64,000 nucleotides of DNA. It comes from Acanthosepion esculentum (Eukaryota; Mollusca; Cephalopoda; Sepiida; Sepiidae). Position 1 is the first letter of the stretch, and each line of letters starts with the position of its first letter. The translations under genes and the position numbers were made by a program. The stretch lies in contig OZ038482.1 in NCBI GenBank assembly GCA_964036315.1, forward strand, positions 8,026,020-8,090,019. The letters are read 5' to 3'. Shown in pieces: positions 20,505 through 33,094 of the stretch. The notes beneath the pieces were generated by a model. It worked only from the letters and a program-made list of their open reading frames with translations, was not told where the DNA came from and did no database searches.

Positions 20505-21770
20505 ACACTTTGAAGACTTTGAAGAGATAGAATGGCATATAAGGAATTTGAAGACTTTGAAGAGATAGAATGGCATATAAGGAATTTGAAGACCTTGAAG
20601 AGACTGAATGGCATATAAGGAATTTGAAGTCTTTGAAGAGACTGTATAGGATATAAGGAATTTGAAGTCTTTGAAGAGACTGTCTGTATGGAATATAAGG
20701 AATTTGAAGACTTTGAAGAGATAGAATGGCATATAAGGAATTTGAATATTTAAAAAATGATAGAATGTCATGTAGGGAATTGAATTATTTGGAAGAGAGA
20801 GAATGGCATATAAGAAATTTGAGTACTACGAAGAGATAGAATGACACCAAGACTTTAAATGTTTTGAAGAGACTGAAGGGCATATAATGAATTTGAAGTC
20901 TTTGAAGAGAGAATGGCATACAAGTTATTTGAAGACTTTGAAGACACTGAATGGCATATAAGGAATTTGAAGACTTTGAAGAGATAGAATGGCATATAAG
21001 GAATTTGAAGATTTTGAAGAGACTGAATGGCATATAAGGAATTTGAAGACTTTGATGAGACTGAATGGTATACCAGGAATTTGAAGACTTTGAAGAGATA
21101 GAATGGCACACAAGGAATTTGAAGACTTTGAAGAGATAGAATGGTATATAAGGAATTTGTAGACTTTGAAGAGACTCAATAGCATATAAGGAATTAGAAG
21201 ACTTTGATGAGATAGAAAGGCATATAATGAATTTGAATATTTTAAAAATGATAGAATGTCATGTAGGGAATTTAAAGATTTGGAAGTGAGAGAACGGCAT
21301 ATAAGAAATTTGTGAATTTCGAAGAGATAGGATGACACCAAGAATTCAATGGTTTTGAAGAGATAGAATTGCATATAAAGAATTTGACGATTTTGAAGAA
21401 ATTGGATGGTAAGTAAAGAATTTGAAAGACATTGAAGTAATTGATGATACAAGAAATTTGAAGACTTTTAAGAGATAGATTATCGCATCAGGAATTTGCA
21501 TACTTGGAAGAAATTGAATAGCATAAAGGAATTTGAAGATTTTGAAGAGATAGAATCGCATAAATGGAATTTGTAGATTTTGAAGAGATACAATGGCACA
21601 TAAGGAATTTAAAATTTTTGAAGAGACTGAATGGTATATAAGGAATTTGAAGTGATTGAATAGCTTATAAGGAATCTGAAGACATATTGAATTGCATTTT
21701 AAGAAATTGTAGACTTTGAATACATAGAATGGCACATAAGGAATTTGAAGACATTGAATATTATATATAT
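20505..21770. repeat. 38-bp minisatellite, about 30 copies
   Basis: The unit contains GAAGACTTTGAAGAGATAGA followed by ATGGCATATAAGGAATTT, repeated tandemly with substitutions and small indels; divergence rises toward the right. A few longer higher-order blocks (for example around 20750 and 21235) recur. The minus strand is open in all three frames across much of the array because the unit has few stops, which explains several long minus-strand frames that are not genes. Confidence 0.93.
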
Positions 21771-21964
21771 GTATAAAAACGAATCCCGTTTTGGGACATT
21801 GTGGCACGTTGTGCACTACCAGGTCTCTGTATTCGGCTCTTGAAAAAGTGTGGTTACTTCTGCACAAAGCCTTCAGTACTAATCAAATTTATATGTTCAC
21901 TTGTATTGTTATCGGTTCCTAGGAACTGAATTGCTTGACCCACATATGTTGATCAACGACGAGA

Positions 21965-21966
<2 letters not shown>

Positions 21967-22039
<73 letters not shown>
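21967..22039. repeat. (TA)n microsatellite
   Basis: About 36 TA units. Confidence 0.97.
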
Positions 22040-22040
<1 letters not shown>

Positions 22041-22290
22041 TTTGCTTGACGAATATCCAACTCACTTCTGAACACTTTGTTTGTGAATACCGTCTTTGTC
22101 TAGCTGACAATTTAACACCACCCTCTCATGCATACATGAATATATATATTTGCATGCCGACTATTGTCATCAATTTTGTTGCTATTATTCAAATCTTCGG
22201 ACTAGACGTTGTCATGAAAACAAAGCTAGGGCCAATAGTCCACATGTAAAATGGAGCAACGCATGCATACACATAGACGCGCACAAACAC

Positions 22291-22291
<1 letters not shown>

Positions 22292-22348
<57 letters not shown>
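22292..22348. repeat. (TA)n microsatellite
   Basis: About 28 TA units after CACGTA. From 22349 to 22640 no gene is seen. Confidence 0.97.
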
Positions 22349-22351
<3 letters not shown>

Positions 22352-22639
22352 CATCGTCAGAGTTGAATTAGATCAGGAAATAGCAGTATTTAAACGTGCT
22401 CAATAGGCACAAAAAGATATTTAAAAAATGAAGTACTTTTAAGTATAAAAGAAATAGATTCCCCTACCTTGGTTTCAACCTTTCGATATCTTCAGGCGAT
22501 TATGGTCAATTGATTTCCTAACGCTTTTTATTTAAAAAAAAATTATGAACGTTATATTTTTAAAAGGAAATAAATGAATGAATAAGCGTTGTACATGAGT
22601 TGTAGTAGAAGATGAGGAAGAGGAGGCGAAATGCTGATA

Positions 22640-23640
22640 TACTGACGATGTTTGAGGAAAGACTTTATCATGCACTAGATAATCTCGAAAGCATTCGACA
22701 GGGTCTGGCATTAAGGTCTTCTCCACAAGCTGAAAAGTTATGGTGTCTTTGGAAATATTTTTGAACTGGTCCTGTTTTTCTTATCAAAATCATGAAATGA
22801 AAGCTATCCTGGACGGCCACTCGTCCAGATCTTATCGTACAAACGCAGTTGTCCTTCAGGGCTCCATCATTGGTCCTACTCTATTTTTTTATTTTCAGTA
22901 ATATTGGTATTTACGCTGATGACACAACAATTCACTCCTGTCTCGATAGTAATACTTATCGGTCTGGCAAGGTCAAAATGGCAGCCGATGTCCAAAACGA
23001 CCTCAAGTCAGTAGTTAACTGGGGCAAAATATGGTTTGTTAATTTTAACGCCTCCAAAACTAAACTTCTCTCCATTAATCATCCGAGAGTCCCCTTCCTA
23101 CTTTCCATGAGCATGGCTAAAGCTAACCTCCAGGAAGGTGACTCGTTGCACCTTCTCGGGAGCACGTTCTCTGCTGATTTGAAGTGGTAAGTCTATGAAT
23201 ACATTGCTAGATCAACTGCTAAGAAAGTCCGTTGACTATGTCGAGCAAGACAATATTTTCTCACCAGAATCTACATATCTACCATTTGTTCATGCTAAGA
23301 ATATTGCGGCCACATATGGTCTGATGCCCCTGCTGTTTACCTCAAGCTCCTTAATAAAATCTAAAAAAGAATCTGCAATATTAGTAGTCTTGATCTGGCA
23401 GCTCAAGGTAAGGTAGCCTCTCTATGTCTTTTCTATAAATACTTTCATGCTTGAATGAGCTCTTCGCTATGGTATCTGGAGATTTTGAATTTAAGCGCGG
23501 CACTAGATTTAGTGGCATTACCATCTTACATGGGTTGATTCCGATTAAAAAATATAGAAACAAAATTTTGTTAAATTATTTAATGTGTCCTTTCAAAACC
23601 AAGTTTCCAGCATTTTTCGAAGTATATTTGAACAATTAAA
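22640..23640 (+). pseudogene. CR1/Jockey-like LINE, RT and C-terminal fragment
   Basis: The best stretch is 22849-23190. It has the RT active-site region IYADDTTIHSCLD, then WGKIWFVNFNASKTKLLSI and LHLLGSTFSADLKW, in the order of CR1/Jockey-superfamily RT. Weaker pieces precede it (a Y/F-box-like KAFD region near 22700) and follow it (LNKIxKRICNI at 23360, a YKYFHA motif at 23430). Stops and frameshifts break it. It belongs to the same family as the copies at 33090, 45715 and 52810. Confidence 0.85.
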
Positions 23641-23863
23641 ATCTGCTTTTTGAATATGATACAAAAATAAAATGACCATATAGATTATCTTTCCGCTGTC
23701 CATTTTTAGACTGTTACGTCTTGTTCTTATTTAGTACTGTCCGGTTATTACCCACCCTGTTTCCACTGGGCCTGAAATTGTAATACCCGGACTAAGGATT
23801 GAACTCACATTTATTTTCTCACAAAATTTATGAATAAAAGACTTAATCCACATGCCTAAAATT

Positions 23864-24760
23864 CCATGGGATTAAAGTAGCTGGGAATCTTTATGTAACA
23901 GACTGATTGAAAGTTTCATAATTGGAGTTTTTCTGGTGAGTATTTCTCTGTATTTTTCTCAAGCTAAAATTTCAGTTACTACTTGGTGATGATTAGAATA
24001 AAATATATTTTACCACGGAATTAATGTAACTGGGAATCTTTATGTAACATACTGATTGAAAGTTTCATAATTGGGGTTTTTCTGGAGAGTATTTGTTTTC
24101 ATTATTCTGAAACTAAATTTTGATTTCCTACATGGTGATGACTAAATTGAAATATTTTTTAACACGGAATTATTGTAACTGGGAATCGTTATGTTACAGA
24201 CAGATTGAAAGTGGAATAATTGTAGCTATTCTGGTGAGTGTTTCTCTTTATTGTTCTCAAGCTAAATTTTCAGTTACTATTTAGTGATGATTAAAATAAA
24301 ATATATTTTACCACGGAATTAATGTAACTGGGAATCGTTATGTAACAGACTGATTGAAAGTTTCATAATTGGAGATTCTCTGGTGAGTATTTCAATTCAT
24401 TTTTCTCAAGCTAAATTTTCAGTTACTACTTCGTGATGATTAAACTAAAATATTTTTTACCACGGAATTAATGTAACTGGGAATTGTTATCTAACAGACT
24501 GTTTGAAAATTTCATAATTGTTGTTTGTCTGGTAAATATTTCTCTTCAGTTTTCTCAAGCTAAATTTTTAGTTACTACTTGGTGATGTTTAAAATATTTT
24601 TTTTTACCACGGAATTAATGTAACTGGGAATTGTTATGTAACAGACTGATTGAATGTTTCATAATTGGGGCTTTTCTGGTGATTATTTGTCTTTATTTTT
24701 CTCGCGCTATCTTGTCAGTCCTAAACTCTGTGATGATTCAAATAAAGAAAAACCTCTACC
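23864..24760. repeat. 149-bp satellite, six tandem units
   Basis: Units begin with CCACGGAATTAATGTAACTG or a close variant at 23864, 24013, 24162, 24311, 24460 and 24607, so spacing is 149 bp four times, then 147. Each carries GGGAATC/TTGTTATGTAACAGACTG, a TTCATAATTG box and TTTCTCAAGCTAAA. The first and last units are the most diverged. Confidence 0.95.
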
Positions 24761-27400
24761 ATCGATTGGATTTCTTCAAAGATCCACGTTCTCCTTAACA
24801 GGTTTTTCGTGCTTGAAACATCTTGTAGTTATTAATAGTCAAGTACCACAACTTTAATATTTTAGACTCTTCAATCGTAGAATGTTTCTTTTTTGGGGGG
24901 GGATTGATTTATTTGATTTTTATTGCTTATCGACCATTTTATGTTATTTCAAGCATAAAAATATTTATAGATTTTAACAATATTTTTTTCTTTTAATTTT
25001 AATTACTTCAGAAATCCAACAACTGTTGCTGTAAAAACAAGAGGAAATATGATAACTGTTGTATTGATAAAAAAATTAGGATAAAATACGTATCATCCTC
25101 AACAGAAATGTCTCCGAAAATGAAGCGCCTAAAATATGCAGAGTTCATATTTTTACATTGATCAAGTAAGAATCCTTGGTGCAGACGGTTCAACGAACGA
25201 AGTAACCTTCAAATATAAAATCTCCTCCTGACCACCAAACACTGCTCCGCATCTGTAGTCTTGTCAGACTGTAATGAGTGTGAGATACTAATAACTCCCT
25301 TTTCTCACTTCCTTTCAAAATCGGAGGACCGAGGAAGAAGGAAAAAATTCGCAAGCCTATGCGAGACTTTTGCTTTCCAGAGAAATTAACCGGTAAGCTG
25401 AGGGAGAAGAAAAAAGAAAGTTGCGAGCCTATGTGATATTTGTTTTTTGCCAATGAAAACCTTCCCTTCACAGAAATTAGCCGGTAAGTCAAGAAGAAGA
25501 AGGAAAGAAAGTATCGAGCCTATGCAAAATTCTTTTTGATATAAAATGAGGAGAAAAATAAATTAATGAGAAAATGTCTGATATCACGTGAAAGGGTTCG
25601 TTTCAGTTCCTTGCGACCAGCGTTGAATTACTAGCCAGGTTAACATTAGATTATTGGCCTAATGTGACACTATTTTTTACTGGTAAATAATAAGGAGGCT
25701 GAATGAACGACGAATATACCGATAGACTCCTGATAAATAATAAGAAGGGTTAATGAATAGACCAAACGACATACCAATAAATCCCTGTAGGAAAGATTGA
25801 AGATTTTATTTCTCAAAAAGGCCGAGACAGCTAGCAGAGAAACCAACATTCAACAACAACACGTCACATGGCAAATATTTTGACACTTGATGGATGACAT
25901 ACAGCTAAAAATACGGGCTGTCAGTGCAAAAGGAGAGAATCAGATAGGATATAAAATCATAATTCGGAGATAATTTTCTTAGAGAATGTCCCTGACGGAA
26001 CCCCAAAGGTGTGGAAAGCTGCCTGGATTGTGCTTCAATTTTGGACAATGACAAACATGTGGTTGACATGGAAAAAAAATTCTGCGTAGATAACGAAGGA
26101 CCTTATATAAAAATAGTATTTATTTTTTTATTTGAGTGTTACATTTTTTTTTCTTCTTTACGTTTTCACACCGCTCGGTACCAGCCCACTACGAAGATAC
26201 CTGACAGCGATTTGATCTTGGCTTGCCTTATGATCAAAGCAAATCACAACTTGGGATAGGGCAAGGCCTGGATCGAAGCGATCACCTATTCGATCAATTG
26301 CGGGCGTTGGAAATCTTGGGCGACCAGGAAGGGGCTTGAGAGCGACACTTTAAGTAGCCCGTGGCACGTCAAAGAATTTTCTCTCAAAAATCCCAAAAAG
26401 AAAGTATTTCAAACTATCTCTCTTCGTCTACTTTGAACGATTGCAAAACATATATCCTTTCGGTGAGCAACGAACTGACTTACTTTTGTCATAATGATTT
26501 TTGAATATTATTTTGTGTCAGATCATTTAATCTATAGAATGAACATTTCTTATTCATGACAATACGTTAAGACTACGGACTTTAAGAATTCTGATTTATT
26601 TTCCTGAAACGAGCCACTGTCACTATTTCAAGCGTGTGAATTCGTAAATAAATTTCTTGTTTTGTTAAAATTACCCGTGTATTTCCTCGTCATTATCCTC
26701 CATCATTAACCTTCTTGGCGAGGGTAAATCAACTGTTCATTTTGACCCCTAAGCCCACGCCATTATAAGATCAGCTAAACACCAGATGGGTAGAGTGAAC
26801 TGTTGGGTGCCGCCAACCTTTTTTTTAATGTTTTGTTCCTGCAGGGCAATAATCAACCATGACTGACCAAATATGCATTTTTATAGTCTCTGTGATATTC
26901 TATGACTTCTTGGGAAATATGATGTAATGATTTTCAGTTACATTCGCCACTGCTTTGAATAGAATATAAAGCTTCTCTTACATTAGCGACCAGCCAAGGC
27001 TAGATGGCACAGTGTATCTTACTATTTGTCCCATAGCAAAGAGAACAAGAGATGGATTCATGCCTTTCACGTACAGCAAATGACCAAGTAATAAACATCT
27101 GATTTCAGGAACACCAAAGACACTTTTGAAGATTAAAAAAGCTCAACAGCGGATATAAAAAACAAACAAACAGACTACCAAACATTCTGGAAATGTAGTT
27201 CCACACTCTAAAATATACCTAAGCGCTGTTGGGGATGCGATCGCCTCCCAGTCATATGCAAACTAAGGATAAAACTACGAACATTAAAAAAACCTAAAGC
27301 AACATCTAAACAATACAACGTACTCCAAAACAACTAATGTTGCGGGCAGACATCTGCTGGTGCAGTTAAAACGAAATATAAAAGCTTAAACAAGGTAAGT
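24761..27400. other. 2.6 kb without recognisable genes
   Basis: AT-rich. 25340-25530 holds three loose repeats ending in GCGAGCCTATG-type boxes, preceded by AGAAATTA.CCGGTAAG. 25675-25790 holds two similar blocks around AATAATAAG.AGG.T.AATGAA. The rest shows no coding or RNA features that I can support. Confidence 0.6.
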
Positions 27401-27439
27401 TAGTTCAAAGTGGAATACCTGAAGGGAAACATAAGTGAC

Positions 27440-29330
27440 ACTGGCAAAAATGACCATTTCAAAGAAAAGAGGCAAGAAAAAACAAAAACGCAAAGACGAA
27501 ATGAAGGACAGATGGAATTATCGAACTAATAAAAAGAGAAACTGGAAATAATACTAAGGAATGCCAGGGAATTAAGGATGTTAAGTAAAGACATGAGAAA
27601 AAAATGCGAGCAAGCAAAAGATGAATCACTCAACAAGATGTGTATAGAGGTAAAAACTATGTAGCATAAACATAGAAATCAGATATAAAAATATAAAAGA
27701 AATATTACAATAATAAAATATAATCTTCAACGGGATGCATAAAATATAAAAAGAGAACGCTCACTGACATAAAAAAGAAAAGTTACTGTAAAGATGGAGT
27801 GAATACATCGGAGAGCTAATCCAGAGCAACGGAGGAGAGAAACCTACAATATATAAAATCGTGAGATGAACTTTTTAAATCTGCAGTCAGACCAGCACTG
27901 TCCAGGATTAATAGAAACAAAGTTACAAAACCAAATAGAATTTTAATAGAGATAATGTCAGCTTGAGACAATTCCATGACCTATAAGTTTATTGAAATAC
28001 TAAATCTATGACAGCGGTGAAATACTAGAAGAACTCAGTAGATCTATCTTTATAGCGATGCCAATGAAACCAGGTACAAATGAATGCGAACTCCATCGGA
28101 CAATCAGCATAATGAGCCACATAAATAAACATATCATTAAGAGTATAATGAACAGTGCTAGTAGCAAAATTATAACTGAATTGTATCACTGTTAAAGACA
28201 CACGAACAAAAAAATGCTATCTTTATTATCAGGATGCTATCAGAGATAACAACATTAATTCAGAAAGATCTATACCTATATTTCACAGATTACACAACGG
28301 TGCTTGATAGGTTACGAGACAAAGACCTACTTGAAATACTATAAAAGCTTCATTGAATATCGGAAAGATATTTAAATAATATGTAACCTCTACTGGAAAT
28401 AAACAGTCTGCATGCGGATAGAGAACATGCTCAGTGAATACACAAGAGCTGAAAGGGCAGTAAGCCATGGATGCGTTTTCTCATCGGATTTATTCAAAAG
28501 AAACTACCACGATTTGTTATCGGCGGTCATAATTTTAACATCAAATACGGAGATGACATTGTGTCGATGGCATACTCAGGTGGAAAACTGAAAGAACTAA
28601 TAAATAAACTAGTAAAGGAAAGCAAGAAGAAAGAACTATGAACAGTATGAAGAGAGAATGTATGGTTGCCGGGCTAGAAAAAACAGCCTACGGTGTGACC
28701 TCCGTATTAGATACGTCAAAATTGAGCAGGGGCAAAAATTAAATTATCTGACGTCGAAAAATGTGATATAGAAATCCGCGGGCGCACAGATATAGCAAAA
28801 GAAAAGATGTCTTCCAGAAACTAAACAAAGTATTAAGAGATAGGAAAATATCGTTAGAAACAAAGAAAAGAACTTCTCTGTGATATCTGATCTCTTATAT
28901 AGCAATGAATGCTTGACAATATTTTCACAGAGAAAGAAGAGAGATCATGCAAGTGATTCTACTGACGAATGCTGTGAGTTCGCATAAGCGGCACATGTGA
29001 CCAACGAGGAAGTTTTAAGGTAAATATGAACTACAATGAAACCGATACTTAGAATCAGAAAGAGACAAATGAAATTTTCTGGGAGATATAATGAGGAAAG
29101 TGAGCCTGGAGAAATTAACACTCACAGAACAGTGAAAGCAAAGAAGTAGTGTGGAAACAGCTAGTAACCTACTTGTGTGAATGGATGGTAAACGCAGGAC
29201 AAAGGAGAATGGTAGAGAATGACAAAGGATCAAAATTTATTTACAGCAACATGAAACAGAAAGTTGTGGAGAGCCATCATCACTCACATTCTGAAAGGAT
29301 AAGGTGCATAAAAGAAGAAAAATAAGTGGG
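27440..29330 (+). pseudogene. RTE-like LINE, heavily decayed
   Basis: Conceptual reading on the plus strand across several frames gives, in order, LSKDMRKKCEQAKDESLNK (endonuclease-RT linker), a KNAIFIIRMLSEIT block, and LDRLRDKDLL. IKYGDDIVSMAYSGGKLKEL follows (28545-28610), where the family has LRYADDT. Then come KLVKESKKKEL, a KLSDVEKCDIEIRGRTDIAK block and a C-terminal GQRRMVENDKGSK. This order fits RTE-type ORF2. Stops every few tens of codons show great age. Confidence 0.7.
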
Positions 29331-29909
29331 AATCGCTTTTGAAACAAACAGTTCTGATTTGTTTAAAGTAGACTTTCTGATTTACATCGTAGGAGAAGAT
29401 CAAATCTTTTATTGGAAATAGATCAATTTCTAGCTTAAATGTTTGAAAAAATATTGGCAAAAAATGCTAAAGAAAAAGAAAATCACATTTAATAAGGCAT
29501 TATTGTCGTGGTTTACCAGTTATCTCAGTTTTTTCAATTATGAAGATTCTCACTAGATGCCCCATATTTGTGATCTTGTGCCAAAACTAAGGTATGCTGA
29601 GTAAATAGATATCATGGAATACACTGACTGAAACATTTTGAACACAGGGTTATTTCGTTCTTGTTGATCAAAATAGATTATTAATGGCAAGAGTTTGTAG
29701 GATTACCCATCTTGTCAGTCAATAGACTTCACTTAATGCTACTAGGTAGCGTTGTATTGAGAACTATAAAAAGAAGAAATATTAACTCTCTTTCTCTTTC
29801 AGGATGTGATTAGTAGATGACGTGTCCAGTAGCCCACACAAGAGTGAATTCTTTCCTAGGGTAACTAAGTTCTTAATTATGCCTAATTACGTGATTCAGC
29901 TATTTGTAT

Positions 29910-29930
29910 ACATATATATATATATGAAAG

Positions 29931-29974
<44 letters not shown>
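29910..29974. repeat. Interrupted (TA)n microsatellite
   Basis: Two TA runs separated by TGAAAGT. From 29331 to 30440 I see nothing else recognisable apart from purine-rich stretches at 30300-30360. Confidence 0.95.
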
Positions 29975-29978
<4 letters not shown>

Positions 29979-30439
29979 TTAAAGAAAAACAAACCACTTT
30001 AAGGCTCCATTGTAATAATTTATTTCACCAGAGAATTTTATTTTTCTCTGGATCTTCAGACTTCACTTTCAAAAGGTAAAACAAAAAATGAAATTTAAAA
30101 TTTACACTTTTGACGGGCATTATTAAGTTTATATAAGTTGACACAGAGGGTGGTGAGGGATGGTATGAGAGTCATGGTCAAGTTTAGAGAGGGAAGTGAG
30201 AGCTTTAAAATTTATTTTTATATTTATTTTTATTATAATACTTAATATTGAGGAAGGAGGGGGTTAGGTTCAGACATTGATCTATTTAATAGGTTAACTC
30301 AACGGAAATGATATGGGAAAAGGAAAAGGAGAAAAAAAGGGAAAAAGAAAAAAGGGGGAAGTAAAGAGATAAGAGATGTACGTGACTTTCTCTTCTTTTG
30401 TGGCCGATGTTGTTCTTTAGATGAAAATATAAGTAAAAA

Positions 30440-30905
30440 ATCCTCCATATTTTTTAATCATTTCATCCCAAGCAAATCGATAATGTCACTAAGACGCAAG
30501 AGGTTACTGGGAGTGAAAGAGATGGATAAAACTTTGGTGAGAAGAAAGGGCAATAAAAGAACAGTTTTCAGAATAACAGAAGATGGCGATTGGGGTTGCA
30601 TTTAAATTTTTGAAGATATACGTTGCAGGATGTTAAAAAAACTGGTAGAGAGTTACACAGGCAAGACGTGCGAGAAAAGGAGCTCTTAGAATAGAATATA
30701 CAGTTGCGTCTGGTAAGTTCAACAGTAAAATGGTGAGACCTGGTTGTCAATCTCGTAACACGCTTACATTCATGCAGTCAAGACATCAAGGCGGAAATCT
30801 GATTAGAAAAATTGCCTTGAAAATATTTGTAGAAAAGACAGGGGGAAGCCGCGTCACGGTGGGAAAGTGACTGAAGTCGAGATGCCAGGTCAGGATTGAT
30901 CACAT
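30440..30905 (-). pseudogene. CR1/Jockey-like LINE, 3' end
   Basis: The minus strand reads CLFYKYFQGNFSNQI, then TRLTTRSHHFTVEL, FSRTSCLCNSLPVF and LQKFKCNPNRHLL, the conserved C-terminus seen in the + copies at 36060-36320 and 47290-47560. It ends in the family's 3' tail (minus strand TTGCTTGGGATGAAATGATT, complementary to 30456-30475). It is 5'-truncated, as usual for LINE insertions. Confidence 0.85.
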
Positions 30906-32508
30906 TGCAGATCCTTCTTTATTTTGAATCTATTTCTTTTGAAAATGTTGAATTCATTTACTTTGAAAATTCTCAACCTCTTCCCAAATATTAATAATTA
31001 CCATTACAGTTCTTAAACAATCGTAACCGTTAAAAGTTGCACCTTTCTGCTACGTCCAGTTCTCAATTATGTACATTTCGCGATATGAGGTTGAGTAATT
31101 AATAATTCTATCAACTGACAACAAAAAATATAATAAGTTGATCTCATTGTATGATTATCATATTTCAATTTAACAATTATAAACACGTGTTGCTTTTTAT
31201 CTCTAATTTGACTTTGTACTTTTATTGAAGGATGTGCAAAAAGGAAGATGATTATCAGCGCATAAAGGAAATTGGCAAGCCATGTTTTGAATCCATCCTA
31301 GTCTATGTGCGTTTCCTTTCGCACTTATGCCCTTAAGAAAGGCGCGAAACCATCTCTTGTCCCCCACCTCAGTTATGGGTTAAATAGTAGGGCATACTGG
31401 ACTCTTTTCCTGTGTGGAAACATGTATAAGAAAAGAACAACAAAATAATGGCAGTACCAACAGGAAACTGCGCCACTGTCTTTCCAGGAAGTCACAGTAA
31501 TTCATAGACAATAAAGAAACGGGATCTGTAATGAACCGTAATTCTCTACGCTCTGAAGGGACATGATATATTTTTTAAAATATAAACTTTATGAAAAAAA
31601 TTAATTTTAAGAAAAATAAGCTAACTATATTTTCAATGGATCTAATTTCTATTTTATACAGGTACCTCCACTAAATCGCTAAAAATCAACATACCATGAT
31701 GAAAACATAGTTTTATCTTCAGAATCTTTATGTTATTATTAAGAGGAAGCATCAAAATATCTTTGAGTATTTTTAATTAAATTTTTCTACTCCTTCGCCA
31801 GTCATCGGTATCGTTGAAATAAACACTTTTATTTTTTTTAATTTGCTTGTATTTATATGTTCCACAAATATTTAAAAATGTAGAAATGTAAACCGGTTGA
31901 AAAAAGATGAAATGTCCGAATTTTGGCAATTCCCAGCACCATTCTGCCTCAGCTAATATACACCCCCCATAACAACATTCTGCCACAGTTAATAAACCCT
32001 CCTCCTGTTTCCAATGTTGGCATCACCAAGCCTTTCTTGATCTGATATTCATTCAAAAGACCCGACAATCGACTTTTGCCATGAACAATTTTATTTTTTG
32101 GAATTTTCTTGTATTTAACTTGTTCTTTTTTGTCTTTTTGGTGTTTGATTTTTGTTTTTATCATTTTCTATGCCATCCTATTCCCAAATTTCATTTTATT
32201 TTTCTTCCCTGCTCTCTATTTTTAATATTATCTTAATACTTGCCTCGGCTTGTGTCTGTATATATATATATATATGCCTGCGAGTTTGTATATATATGCC
32301 TGTAGAGCTTGCACAAGATGCTAGCATATTTATTTTTATTGCTAATTCTCGATACTACATTTTAATGAGAGTCCATTCTGAATGGGTAACTGAATGGGGA
32401 AATTTGACCTGACGGTTTTGTCAACAAAGTAGATACATGGATTTGTCTAAACTTATAACTTAAAAACTCAAACTTTCACTTTAATTCGCTTCATTCAATT
32501 GCGTGTCC

Positions 32509-32564
<56 letters not shown>

Positions 32565-33090
32565 ACTCAAGTACCATTGATTAAGTAAAGCAGTCCTTCA
32601 ACCCCCGAGCATCACCTTCCATCCTAAGCGAGAGTTAGTCGTATGCTTTCAACCATGGAAATCAGAAAAAGTCACCTCAATGTCGTCGTAATTGTACCAA
32701 AACGTCATTGAAACGAGGTCTGTCTCCATATAGTGTCAAGCCGTGACCACCGATATCGGTGGCCACAGTCAAGCTCACTACTACACAACCACACTGACCA
32801 GCTACCTTACAAGGAACAGTGTGAGGTTTACCAATTTTGTTACCCCATTCCTATTACCCCCTCTCCCTCCTTATTATGTCAGTTAAACATCGCATGGTCT
32901 AAAGTTCTATGGCTGCTGATTGACTCTCCAAATTAGTTATCTGAATGTTCATTCCTTGAAATAACTTAACTGGAAATCAGAATTAGAACCAGGACTGTTT
33001 TGTTTTCTTGTTTTTTGTACTTGTTTGTTTTTTGTATTTTTTGTTTCTTTTGCTTGTTTGTTTTTTTTTAGTTTTTTTTGTTTTTGTTTT
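30906..33090. other. 2.2 kb without recognisable genes
   Basis: AT-rich. (TA)n tracts occur at 32260-32277 and 32512-32562. 31270-31410 resembles, in reverse, a stretch at 27000-27060 (ACAAGAGATGG.TTC.......CCTTT), suggesting a small dispersed repeat. 33001-33110 is a T-rich TTTTTG simple-sequence tract. Confidence 0.6.
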
Positions 33091-33094
33091 TGTT

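Noticed and set aside
20412..21867. Four long minus-strand frames across the minisatellite
   Set aside because: All are repeats of the same 38-bp unit in shifting frames, which explains the absence of stops.
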